Shown here: piece by piece, positions 1 to 6,092 of the stretch | How positions within the stretch are numbered: position 1 is the stretch's first letter | How the letters are laid out: each line of letters begins with the position of its first letter | Origin: JBQTIP01 sp052388025 | Lineage (GTDB): Bacteria; Actinomycetota; UBA4738; HRBIN12 | Reading direction: 5' to 3' | Assembly (NCBI GenBank): GCA_052388025.1 | Contig: JBQTIP010000237.1 | Coordinates: 1 to 9,102, forward strand | DNA length: 9,102 nt | The notes under the pieces: model-generated | The model's input: only the letters and a program-made list of their open reading frames with translations | What the model was told of the DNA's origin: nothing | The model's database searches: none | Made by a program: the position numbers and the translations under genes

Positions 1-1540
1 TCTCCCGCTTCCCGTCTCCTGTTCGGTAGTACAGCCTGTAGCCCCGAGGCATAGCGATCTCGGCGGCGCGGTTCAACACGACGCCCGTAACCGGGGCGTC
101 GAGCCGCGAGAGGAGCTCGCTCGTCCGTTCCGCGAGCTGACCCTTGGTCTTCCCGGCCCGTGCCACCAGGAGGACGGTATCGACGTCGGCGAGGAGGTGG
201 GTCGCGTCGCTCGCGACCAGGATCGGCGGGGTGTCGAGGATCACGAAGTCCGCCAGCTTTCTCGCTTCCTGCAGCGCCGTGCGCATCGCCTCGGAGGACA
301 GCAGCTCACCCGCCGACTTGGGCTTCGACCCGCTCGGGACGACCTGCACGTCGTCGAGCGACGTTTCCTGGGCCACGCCGTCGAGGTACGGCTTTCCGTT
401 CTGCGAGGCCAGCGCCTCGGTGAGCCCGTGCTCGTTAGAGAGGCCGAACAGCCTGTGCACGGCCGGGCGGTGGAAGTCGCAAGAGACGACCAGCACCTTC
501 TTCCCCATCTCGGAGAACGCAGCCGCCAGGTTGGCCACGACGGTGGTCTTGCCCTCGGACGGCCCGGCGCTCGTCACGAGGACCATCTGAGGCGGACGCT
601 TGGCCTTGGCCCCCCCGGCGTCGCCGGACGGGCCCCCGCGGGTCATCTCCGCGCCGAGGATCCGGAACGCCTCGGCCGAACGCGACGACGGCTGCGATAC
701 GGCCGCGATCGCGTCTCGGCCGATGTGCATGACCGGGATCTCCGCCAGCACGGGCAGGGAGAAGCTCTCCTCGGCCATCCGCTTGGTCCGGATCCTGGTG
801 TCGAACCGGGCGAGGATGAAGGCGATGACCGCGCCCGCGATCAGCCCGACGAGGGCCGCGATCAGGGCCCTCGCGCCGAACGAGCGAGGCGCCTGGAAGC
901 CGATAGTTGCCACCGGGTGCGCCGCCGCAGGCGCCAAGATATGGAAGCCTGGGCTCGGAGTGCTCGAGCGGAGGTTGTTCAGCTCCGCCTCTCGCTGGGT
1001 GAGCTGCGCCTGCACGTCTCGCGTGTCGGCCTCGCCAGCCGCGGCGATCTGCTTCCTGAGCCCTCGTATCTCCGCCTTGACGTCGCGGATGCTCTCCGCG
1101 TACTCGACCTCCCGCAGCTCGGTGAGGCTCGTGAGCAGCTCGGTCGCGAACGTGTCGGCGAGCTGCTTCGCCCTGGCGGCGTCCGCGCTGGTCGCTGTGA
1201 TGTTCAGGAGTCCGCTGATCTCGTCGACCGACGCGTCGATCATCCCCACGAGGTCCGAGGGCCTGCCGTCGTACCCGATCGCGCCGGCCACCCGCTCCGG
1301 GATGGGAGGGAGGATCACGAGCGCGGCGGCGGTGTTGGGGTCGCCTAAGCTCCCCGTGGTCCGGAAAGTCGTCGCGTCGGTGGAGCTGATCAGCACCGTT
1401 GTCGCCTCGAATGAGGGCTTGATCGTCCCGTCCGCGCCCACCGCCCTCGTGAACCACGCAGCCACCAGGGCGACGAGGACCGCTCCGATGACCACGGTCC
1501 AGTGACGGCGGATCGCTCTCAGATACTCGATCGGTTCCAT
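1..1540 (-). CDS. Wzz-type polysaccharide co-polymerase fused to BY-family tyrosine kinase (3' end outside window)
   Basis: Probable inner-membrane regulator of exopolysaccharide chain length and export. I translated 513 codons with no stop; the frame runs off the left edge, so the C-terminus is missing. The N-terminus (MEPIEYLRAIRRHW) is typical of Wzz proteins. Membrane segments lie near residues 14-30 and 224-245, with a periplasmic part containing a probable coiled coil (about 140-190). The C-terminal kinase has Walker A (GPSEGKTT, Lys331), Walker A' (VVSCDFHRP, Asp355) and Walker B (FVILDTPP, Asp436). Near the edge the sequence turns Tyr-rich (GYRLYYR, 500-506), as expected at the start of an autophosphorylated Tyr cluster. 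Oddities: the first Asp of the usual DxD in Walker A' is Ser353, and the second Arg of the ExxRxxR oligomerisation motif is Gly296 (E290, R293 kept). A rare TTA leucine codon is residue 65. ATG 1540 is chosen for its strong upstream GGGAGGAG. The start lies inside the preceding regulator gene, implying translational coupling. The family call is firm; kinase activity is inferred. Confidence 0.93.
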   Translation of the reverse strand, partial: MEPIEYLRAIRRHWTVVIGAVLVALVAAWFTRAVGADGTIKPSFEATTVLISSTDATTFRTTGSLGDPNTAAALVILPPIPERVAGAIGYDGRPSDLVGMIDASVDEISGLLNITATSADAARAKQLADTFATELLTSLTELREVEYAESIRDVKAEIRGLRKQIAAAGEADTRDVQAQLTQREAELNNLRSSTPSPGFHILAPAAAHPVATIGFQAPRSFGARALIAALVGLIAGAVIAFILARFDTRIRTKRMAEESFSLPVLAEIPVMHIGRDAIAAVSQPSSRSAEAFRILGAEMTRGGPSGDAGGAKAKRPPQMVLVTSAGPSEGKTTVVANLAAAFSEMGKKVLVVSCDFHRPAVHRLFGLSNEHGLTEALASQNGKPYLDGVAQETSLDDVQVVPSGSKPKSAGELLSSEAMRTALQEARKLADFVILDTPPILVASDATHLLADVDTVLLVARAGKTKGQLAERTSELLSRLDAPVTGVVLNRAAEIAMPRGYRLYYRTGDGKRE

Positions 1541-2073
1541 GCGTAGCTCCTCCCGAGACCGTTCGTCAGCGCGACGGCCGCTGTCTGATTCGGAACTCCG
1601 AGCTTGGCGAAGATCTTGGTCTTGTGCCGCTCCACGGTCTTGGCGCTGATTCCAAGTTGGCGGGCCACCTGCTTCGCTGCGAAGCCGCCCGCCACGAGTG
1701 CGAGGATCTCGCGCTCCCTGAGCGTGAGGCGGGCGATCGCGGAGGGGTCTCGCGTCACGCCGGGCACCAGCGCGGAGGCAAGCGAGGCGACCGAGGTCCG
1801 GGTCGAGACCCGGATGCCGTCTTCGTCCCCGCCACCTTCCCCAAGGAACACGACGCGCACGCCCCTGCCCCGCAGCCTGCGTGCCATCCGCTCCGCCCCG
1901 GGCAGATGCTCGTCGAGCGCGACTGCGTCGGCCCCCTCGCCCCGCCGCTCGCCCTCCGCCGCCGACGTCGCCACGGCCACGGACACGATGTCCGGATACT
2001 GGGTGAGCGCCGCGGCGATGCCTTCGGCCACCATCGTCTCGCGATGCGCGACAACCACCGCGCGCGGAGTCAT
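1519..2073 (-). CDS. Small LuxR/NarL-type transcriptional regulator with degenerate receiver domain
   Basis: About 184 residues, DNA-binding regulator. Numbering below counts from the first of two tandem ATGs (2076). The C-terminal half is a clear LuxR/GerE helix-turn-helix: LTLREREILALVAGG (117-131) followed by AKQVARQLGISAKTVERHK. The N-terminal half has receiver-like order but is degenerate: the usual acidic pair after strand 1 is replaced by VVVAHRETMVAEG. Asp55 (AVALDEHLPG) sits where the phospho-acceptor would be, and the conserved late Lys is not evident. Phosphorylation control is therefore doubtful. The second ATG (2073) is preferred because GGGAGG lies 6 bases upstream of it but only 3 from the first. 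It overlaps the stop of the dehydratase gene (TGATG), and its own 3' end overlaps the Wzz/kinase gene by 22 bases. The likely job is local control of this polysaccharide locus; its targets are unknown. Confidence 0.87.
   Translation of the reverse strand: MTPRAVVVAHRETMVAEGIAAALTQYPDIVSVAVATSAAEGERRGEGADAVALDEHLPGAERMARRLRGRGVRVVFLGEGGGDEDGIRVSTRTSVASLASALVPGVTRDPSAIARLTLREREILALVAGGFAAKQVARQLGISAKTVERHKTKIFAKLGVPNQTAAVALTNGLGRSYAWNRSSI
1547..1554 (-). promoter_or_regulatory. Ribosome binding site of the Wzz/kinase gene
   Basis: Read on the minus strand, GGGAGGAG ends 6 bases before ATG 1540. It sits within the 3' coding part of the LuxR-type gene, so this Wzz/kinase start can be loaded by ribosomes finishing the upstream gene. 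It supports ATG 1540 as the true start. Confidence 0.7.
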
Positions 2074-3965
2074 CATCCACCTCCCGCCTGAAGCGGCTGG
2101 AGAGATCGGCCTGCGAGGGCCTTCATCCGCTCCGCCAGCGCCGGGCTGTCCCCCGTCGCGGCGAGCGCCTCAAGCTCACGGAGAGCCCGCCTCAGGGCGG
2201 GCCGGTCGGGCACCGGCGGACGCGAGACGGCGATCCCCGGGTGACCGCTCGGGAGCTGCTCCTCCTCTGGGTCGATGAGCTCCTCCACGAGCTTCTCTCC
2301 CGGCCTCGGCCCGGTGATCTCCACCCGCACATCGACGTCCGGAACCCGTCCCGAGAGCCGGATGAGCCGGCGCGCCAGCTCGAGGATGTTGACGGGCTCG
2401 CCCATATCGAGGGTCAGGACCTCGCCGCCGCGAGACAGCGCCGCCGCCTGCAGGACCAGCTGCACCGCCTCCTGGTTGCTCATGAAGTAGCGGGACATGC
2501 CCGGATCTGTGACGGTCACGGGCCCACCGCGAGCGATCTGCCGGAAGAACGTCGGGATCACGCTCCCCCGGCTCCCCAGCACGTTGCCGAAGCGCACCGC
2601 GCAGAAGAGGCATCCGGACTCTCGGGTGCAGCGGACGATCTGCTCGGCGAACCACTTGGTCGCCCCCATTACCGAGGCGGGCCTCACGGCCTTGTCCGTC
2701 GAGATCATGACGAAACGATGTACACCTGCCGCGAGAGCGGCGTCCGCGACGTTGGCGGTCCCGATCACGTTGGTCAGCACGGCTTCCTGCGGGTAGGTCT
2801 CGAGCAGCGGCACGTGCTTGTGGGCGGCCGCATGGAACACGACCTCGGGGCGATGTCGCATGAAGGTGGAGAGGATCTGCTCTCGCTCACGGATGTCGGC
2901 GAGGACCACCTCGACATGCTCGCCGTCGCCCAGCTCCATCAGCACGTCGTGCAGATGAGTCTCGTCGTGGTCAAGAAGGATGAGCGACGTAGGCTGGAAG
3001 GAAGCGACCTGGCGAGCGATCTCCGACCCTATCGAGCCTCCGGCGCCCGTTACGAGCACCCGCCGTCCGCGCAAGATCGCGCCCACCTCGTTGAGGTCGG
3101 TCTGGACCTGCTGACGCCCGAGGAGATCCTCGATGCGAAGGTCGCGAATGTCCCGCGCCGTGATCTTGCCGCCGACGATCTCGCGCACGGAAGGGAGCAC
3201 CCGTAGCGTAACGTTCGCCTTCTCGCACAACGCCGCCACCTCCCGAACGACCTCCCCGGTGGCGGAGGGGATCGCGAGCAGCACCTGCTCCACGTTGAGC
3301 CTGGCTACGAGCGGCGGGATCGCCGCCGGTGTGCCCAGGACCGAGATCCCGTGCATATAGAGACCTCGCTTACGGAGATCGTCGTCGACGATGCCGACCG
3401 GATCGAGACCGAGCGAGCGATTGCCGAGGATGTCCCTCAGGATCATCGCGCCGGCATCACCGGCCCCGACCAAGAGGACTCGGGCCCTGCGCACGGGCCC
3501 GCCGGCGGAGCGCCGGCGGAACGCGAAGAGGCGGCTCTGGAAGCGGATCGCGCCGAACGCCATGAGCGCGAGGACGGCGCCGAGGATCATCACGGAGAGG
3601 GGCAACGGCCGGAGGCCTCCCCAGAGCTCCCCGGCCCCGACGATCAAGGCACCGGCGGTCACGCCGGAGAGGACGACGCGCCTGGCCTCCTGCACGCTGG
3701 CGTATCGCCACATCTGGCCGTACAGTCCGAAGAGGTAGTTCATGAGCAGATGCAGGACAGCGGCTACGGCGACGAACCACCAGAAGTTGTCCCAGTAGCG
3801 TCGAGGCACGTCCCCGTCGAAGCGGAGCACCAATGGACCGAGGTAGGCGGGTACGATGACGGCTAGATCGAGGAGCCCCAGGGGCACGTCCCGGCGCAGG
3901 TGCACGACGATCCGCCCGGGTAGCCTGGCTTCCCCTCTGGATTCGACGGCGTGATTCCGGTGCAC
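2073..3965 (-). CDS. Membrane nucleoside-diphosphate-sugar 4,6-dehydratase (CapD/FlaA1/WbpM/PglF family)
   Basis: 630 residues, the usual size of the long membrane-bound members. Family enzymes convert UDP-GlcNAc or similar sugars to 4-keto-6-deoxy intermediates for capsule, O-antigen or glycan synthesis. About four membrane helices occupy residues 29-142. A first Rossmann-like domain begins at VLLVGAGDAG (163-172). The catalytic SDR domain begins at VLVTGAGGSIGSE (303-315). The active site reads MISTDKAVRP (420-429) then MGATK (433-437): Met stands in for the Tyr of YxxxK, the normal state in this subfamily. GNVLGSRGSVIP (461-471) and GPRPGEKLVEEL (552-563) are further family signatures. The start is GTG 3965, with GGAGGG 11 bases upstream; the spacing is rather long and an internal GTG at codon 21 is an alternative. 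It is first in the leftward operon, and its stop overlaps the regulator start. Substrate and product stereochemistry cannot be told from sequence alone. Confidence 0.95.
   Translation of the reverse strand: MHRNHAVESRGEARLPGRIVVHLRRDVPLGLLDLAVIVPAYLGPLVLRFDGDVPRRYWDNFWWFVAVAAVLHLLMNYLFGLYGQMWRYASVQEARRVVLSGVTAGALIVGAGELWGGLRPLPLSVMILGAVLALMAFGAIRFQSRLFAFRRRSAGGPVRRARVLLVGAGDAGAMILRDILGNRSLGLDPVGIVDDDLRKRGLYMHGISVLGTPAAIPPLVARLNVEQVLLAIPSATGEVVREVAALCEKANVTLRVLPSVREIVGGKITARDIRDLRIEDLLGRQQVQTDLNEVGAILRGRRVLVTGAGGSIGSEIARQVASFQPTSLILLDHDETHLHDVLMELGDGEHVEVVLADIREREQILSTFMRHRPEVVFHAAAHKHVPLLETYPQEAVLTNVIGTANVADAALAAGVHRFVMISTDKAVRPASVMGATKWFAEQIVRCTRESGCLFCAVRFGNVLGSRGSVIPTFFRQIARGGPVTVTDPGMSRYFMSNQEAVQLVLQAAALSRGGEVLTLDMGEPVNILELARRLIRLSGRVPDVDVRVEITGPRPGEKLVEELIDPEEEQLPSGHPGIAVSRPPVPDRPALRRALRELEALAATGDSPALAERMKALAGRSLQPLQAGGG
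2080..2085 (-). promoter_or_regulatory. Ribosome binding site deciding the LuxR-type start
   Basis: GGGAGG on the minus strand is 6 bases from ATG 2073 and 3 bases from ATG 2076. The spacing favours the second ATG. The site lies in the last codons of the dehydratase gene, which encode its Gly-rich tail. Confidence 0.55.
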
Positions 3966-3976
3966 GGACGGGGCTT

Positions 3977-3982
3977 CCCTCC
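3977..3982 (-). promoter_or_regulatory. Probable ribosome binding site of the dehydratase gene
   Basis: GGAGGG on the minus strand, 11 bases before GTG 3965. The sequence match is good and the spacing is at the long end, so the assigned start is moderately secure. Confidence 0.45.
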
Positions 3983-3985
3983 GGG

Positions 3986-4005
3986 ACTCGGGGCGAGACC
4001 CGAGT
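3986..4005. repeat. Inverted repeat in the dehydratase leader
   Basis: ACTCGGG (3986-3992) and CCCGAGT (3999-4005) form a perfect 7-bp stem with a 6-base loop. It lies just upstream of the dehydratase ribosome binding site and overlaps a possible leftward -10 box. It has no T-run, so it is more likely an operator or leader hairpin than a terminator. Confidence 0.5.
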
Positions 4006-4008
4006 GTA
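4003..4008 (-). promoter_or_regulatory. Candidate -10 box for the leftward operon
   Basis: TACACT on the minus strand fits the TANNNT pattern and would place transcription start about 30 bases upstream of the dehydratase GTG. No convincing -35 element is visible, so this is a weak call. Confidence 0.22.
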
Positions 4009-4068
4009 TGGGTGGGCTACTGCGCCGCTCATCCATCGGGGCGCGTAACTTCCATACTGCACCCGACG

Positions 4069-4074
4069 TACGAT
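4069..4074 (+). promoter_or_regulatory. Candidate -10 box for the rightward operon
   Basis: TACGAT matches the TANNNT consensus of high-G+C sigma-70-type promoters. The hairpin at 4086-4105 would then be at the start of the transcript, leaving a leader of roughly 150 bases. No clear -35 box is present, so this is only a suggestion. Confidence 0.22.
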
Positions 4075-4085
4075 GCTGGGACCCG

Positions 4086-4105
4086 GCACGCTCAGCCGAG
4101 CGTGC
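4086..4105. repeat. Perfect 8-bp hairpin in the control region
   Basis: GCACGCTC (4086-4093) and GAGCGTGC (4098-4105) pair perfectly around a 4-base AGCC loop. No U-tract follows on either strand, which argues against an ordinary intrinsic terminator. It could be a leader hairpin or an operator. Confidence 0.55.
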
Positions 4106-4150
4106 GGAAGGGCAAATGGCGTAACGGACGTATGGAAGCTACGTAGGAAT

Positions 4151-4163
4151 GACCGTGACGGTC
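4151..4163. repeat. 13-base near-perfect palindrome
   Basis: GACCGT, a central G, then ACGGTC form 6-bp arms, a size and symmetry typical of a dimeric regulator site. It lies 65 bases upstream of the TTG start of the first rightward gene. The octamer CTACGTAG (4139-4146) just before it is also self-complementary. Confidence 0.45.
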
Positions 4164-4210
4164 CGAGCCCGCTTCCGCACTCTAGGTCATCTGTCCTTTC
4201 GAATCGCCTT

Positions 4211-4215
4211 AGGAG
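4211..4215 (+). promoter_or_regulatory. Possible ribosome binding site of the first rightward gene
   Basis: AGGAG, 12 bases before TTG 4228. It is the only good match near the possible starts (TTG 4228, ATG 4258, ATG 4276), so it favours TTG 4228 despite the long spacing. Confidence 0.4.
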
Positions 4216-4227
4216 ATCGAGACGGCC

Positions 4228-5226
4228 TTGACGACGTCGAGCTTCGAGACTTCAGCCATGGCGGGCTCGCCTGCGATGGCTGAAGCCTCCTTCCTGGTGG
4301 CGCTTCGCTCGTATGAGGACCCCCGTTCGGGTATCCGCGAGCGCTTCCTGACCCCCACCTTGGGCGATGGCCGGACCGTCGCGGTGCTATCCGGCCCCCT
4401 AGCGGGCGAGCCACGGCGCGGGTGGGTGATCTGCCATTCCTACGGCTTGGAGCAGTTGAACCTCCAGCCGCTCGAGGTTCCGCTCGCCCGGCAGTTGGCC
4501 GCGTCCGGACACTCCGTCCTTCGCTACCACTCGCAGGGGTACGGCGACAGCGAGCTCCCTCCCGAGCACATCAGTCTCCGGTCGCACGTGGACGACGCTC
4601 TCGATGCAGTCCGGCTCCTGGCGGCTTCGACGAGTGTCTCGAGCGTCGGCCTCATCGGGGCCCGGTTCGGTGGAACCGTGGCGGCGATGGCCGCCGAAGC
4701 TCTCGCGAGCGAGGAGATCGCCGCTTCTGCCCTCGTGCTTTGGGAGCCGGTGGTCGACGGCCGCCGCTACATGCGATCCCTGCTGCGCCTGGGCCTCCTG
4801 ACTGAGCTGGTCAGCAAGGGACGCGCGACCGAGAGCGCACGGGAGCCGGAAGACATGCTGAGGGAGGCCGGCATCCTGGACGTTCAGGGCTTCCCGCTTC
4901 GCCTGGAGGTGTTCGAGGAGGTATCGGCAGTCGACCTTGCGAAGGCCGTCTTCTCGTTCCGCGGAGATTCCCTGGTCGTCCAGATTTCGAAGACATCTGG
5001 AGAGCGGCCGGACTTGCAGCGGCTCGTCTCCCGGTTCGCGGAGATCGGGGGGACCAGCACCTGCGAAGTCCTCCTCGACCGCAAGGCCGATAAGTTCGGT
5101 CAGCCGCGATTCGTGGGGAGGGGCGACGGTACGAAGGGCGATACGCAAGCCACCCTCTCCGAGATCCTCGTGTCCAGCACGCTCTCGTGGTGCGCCGCGC
5201 TCCCCGACGGAGATGCGCCGCCGTGA
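4228..5226 (+). CDS. Alpha/beta-hydrolase-fold protein with Arg in place of the nucleophile (exosortase-associated hydrolase-like)
   Basis: 332 residues from TTG 4228; ATG 4258 and ATG 4276 are alternative starts, and conserved sequence begins only after the last one. The fold is recognised from the oxyanion-type loop GWVICHSYG (65-73), the segment RYHSQGYGDSE (99-109), and the nucleophile-elbow region VGLIGARFGGTVAA (140-153). In active hydrolases the elbow is GxSxG; here Arg146 takes the Ser position. No clear catalytic His is seen near the C-terminus (residues 280-332). From memory, hydrolase 2 of exosortase-A systems has a similar GxRxG elbow and sits in exopolysaccharide loci; I could not verify this. 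A non-catalytic, binding or scaffolding role is a fair inference. It is first in a five-gene operon and its stop overlaps the next start by 4 bases (GTGA). The fold is fairly certain; the function is unknown. Confidence 0.8.
   Translation: MTTSSFETSAMAGSPAMAEASFLVALRSYEDPRSGIRERFLTPTLGDGRTVAVLSGPLAGEPRRGWVICHSYGLEQLNLQPLEVPLARQLAASGHSVLRYHSQGYGDSELPPEHISLRSHVDDALDAVRLLAASTSVSSVGLIGARFGGTVAAMAAEALASEEIAASALVLWEPVVDGRRYMRSLLRLGLLTELVSKGRATESAREPEDMLREAGILDVQGFPLRLEVFEEVSAVDLAKAVFSFRGDSLVVQISKTSGERPDLQRLVSRFAEIGGTSTCEVLLDRKADKFGQPRFVGRGDGTKGDTQATLSEILVSSTLSWCAALPDGDAPP
4250..4285 (+). repeat. 10-bp hairpin spanning alternative start codons
   Basis: CTTCAGCCAT (4250-4259) and ATGGCTGAAG (4276-4285) are perfect reverse complements around a 16-base loop. 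ATG 4258 is in the left arm and the end of the loop side, and ATG 4276 opens the right arm. In mRNA this would be a stable stem over the beginning of the gene. It could mask the internal starts, slow initiation, or, as DNA, be an operator. Confidence 0.6.
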
Positions 5227-6092
5227 TCGAGTCTCCCATCTTCGTTCCGTTCGAGGGCGAGCGCCTCGCCGCGATCGTGACGATCCCGGAGTCGACTCCA
5301 CGAGCCCTTGTCCTCATGCTCCAGGGACTGGGAGCGACACGGAGCCATCGATACGGGCTCTGGGCCCGGACGGCGAGGAGCCTGGCGGAACGAGGCCTGG
5401 CGTCCGTCCGCATGGACTACCCGGAGCTCGGCGACAGCACGGGTTCGTTCCCGTCGAACATGAACGACCCGCCGGTCAAGGAGGCGACCGCCGTGGCCGG
5501 AGTGGCGCTCGATTCGCTCGGCCTGGATGCGATGGGGATCGTCGGCAACTGCCTGGGGGCGAAGACCGGGCTCGCGATGGCCGCCAGGATGGAGTCGTGC
5601 GTGAGCGTCGGCTGCAACCTCCCCAGCTCGCCCAAGTCGCTCTTGCGCGGCGCCGGGAGAACGGCGCCCCACCGGGCGGCGAGGCGGGCCGGGAAGCGAT
5701 TTCCGAGGATCGCCCGAGGTGTCCGACGGGTCGTGCCCACGCACAGGATCAAGCCCAGGCTCCGCTTCATCCCCGAAGTTCCGGAGGCGCTCGCCTCGAC
5801 CGACGTCCTGTTCCTGTACCTGGGGCAGGAGGAGGCGAGCCGCCGCTTCGGGGAGGCGGTCGACGGCCTGGTCGCCGACGGTGGATCCGGTTCGAGCCGT
5901 CGCGCCGAGGTGCGACTGATACCCGCGGGCAACACCTCCGGCATGCTCCTCGACCTCAAGCTGCAGCCGATCGTGATCGAGCACTTGGTCGGCTGGATGG
6001 ACGAGACCCTGCCGGCGGCCGCCAAACACCCCGCCGGCGACGGTGGCCTTCCTAAGGTGCCGGTCCCCGGGACCGTGGAGCGCCTGCAATGA
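5223..6092 (+). CDS. Second alpha/beta-hydrolase-fold protein, Cys at nucleophile position
   Basis: 289 residues from GTG 5223. This start makes a 4-base GTGA overlap with the previous stop, has GGAG 10 bases upstream, and begins the protein at MIESPIFVPFEGERLAAIV as expected for the fold; an upstream ATG at 5187 would only add an Arg-rich tail. Features are the early strand ALVLMLQGLGATRSHRYG (28-45), MDYPELGDSTGS (64-75), and the elbow MGIVGNCLGAKTG (104-116), where Cys110 replaces Ser. Cys nucleophiles occur in dienelactone hydrolases. The usual catalytic His region reads IPAGNTSGML (233-242) with no His, so activity is doubtful. Residues 140-180 are rich in Arg/Lys, suggesting a basic surface. 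It resembles, in size and in pairing with its neighbour, hydrolase 1 of exosortase-A loci, but this is an inference. The product's job is unknown. Confidence 0.8.
   Translation: MIESPIFVPFEGERLAAIVTIPESTPRALVLMLQGLGATRSHRYGLWARTARSLAERGLASVRMDYPELGDSTGSFPSNMNDPPVKEATAVAGVALDSLGLDAMGIVGNCLGAKTGLAMAARMESCVSVGCNLPSSPKSLLRGAGRTAPHRAARRAGKRFPRIARGVRRVVPTHRIKPRLRFIPEVPEALASTDVLFLYLGQEEASRRFGEAVDGLVADGGSGSSRRAEVRLIPAGNTSGMLLDLKLQPIVIEHLVGWMDETLPAAAKHPAGDGGLPKVPVPGTVERLQ

Larger units (their letters stand above)
4045..4142. repeat. 13-base element present in both orientations between the divergent operons
   Basis: GTAACTTCCATAC at 4045-4057 (plus strand) matches GTAGCTTCCATAC at 4142-4130 (minus strand) at 12 of 13 bases, with the 9 bases CTTCCATAC identical. 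The copies face each other 72 bases apart in the middle of the divergent control region. In addition GCGTAAC is directly repeated at 4043-4049 and 4119-4125. Most likely these are paired binding sites for a regulator acting on both operons; the protein is unknown. Confidence 0.6.

Noticed and set aside
197..1348. Long plus-strand open frame, and a minus-strand one at 435-1457, over the Wzz/kinase gene
   Set aside because: Both give Arg/Gly/Asp-rich, low-complexity protein with no motifs, while the third frame gives a complete Wzz/kinase domain order. They are high-G+C shadow frames.
2655..2669. Met in place of catalytic Tyr (MGATK) in the dehydratase as a novelty
   Set aside because: This substitution is the normal state in the CapD/WbpM/PglF subfamily.
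2241..3206. Plus-strand open frame of 321 codons opposite the dehydratase gene
   Set aside because: Composition is typical of antisense high-G+C frames and the opposite strand encodes conserved catalytic motifs throughout.
4086..4105. Intrinsic terminator between the operons
   Set aside because: The stem is good but has no T-run on either strand, and the flanking genes diverge from here, so no terminator is needed.
5187..5222. Upstream ATG 5187 as start of the second hydrolase
   Set aside because: It would add an Arg-rich stretch and a 40-base overlap; GTG 5223 gives the common 4-base overlap and the expected N-terminus.
4399..6089. Antisense and alternative open frames over the hydrolase genes (4399-5301, 4937-6055, 5100-6089)
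   Set aside because: No recognisable motifs, no ribosome binding sites, and the overlapping plus-strand genes have clear folds and coupled starts.
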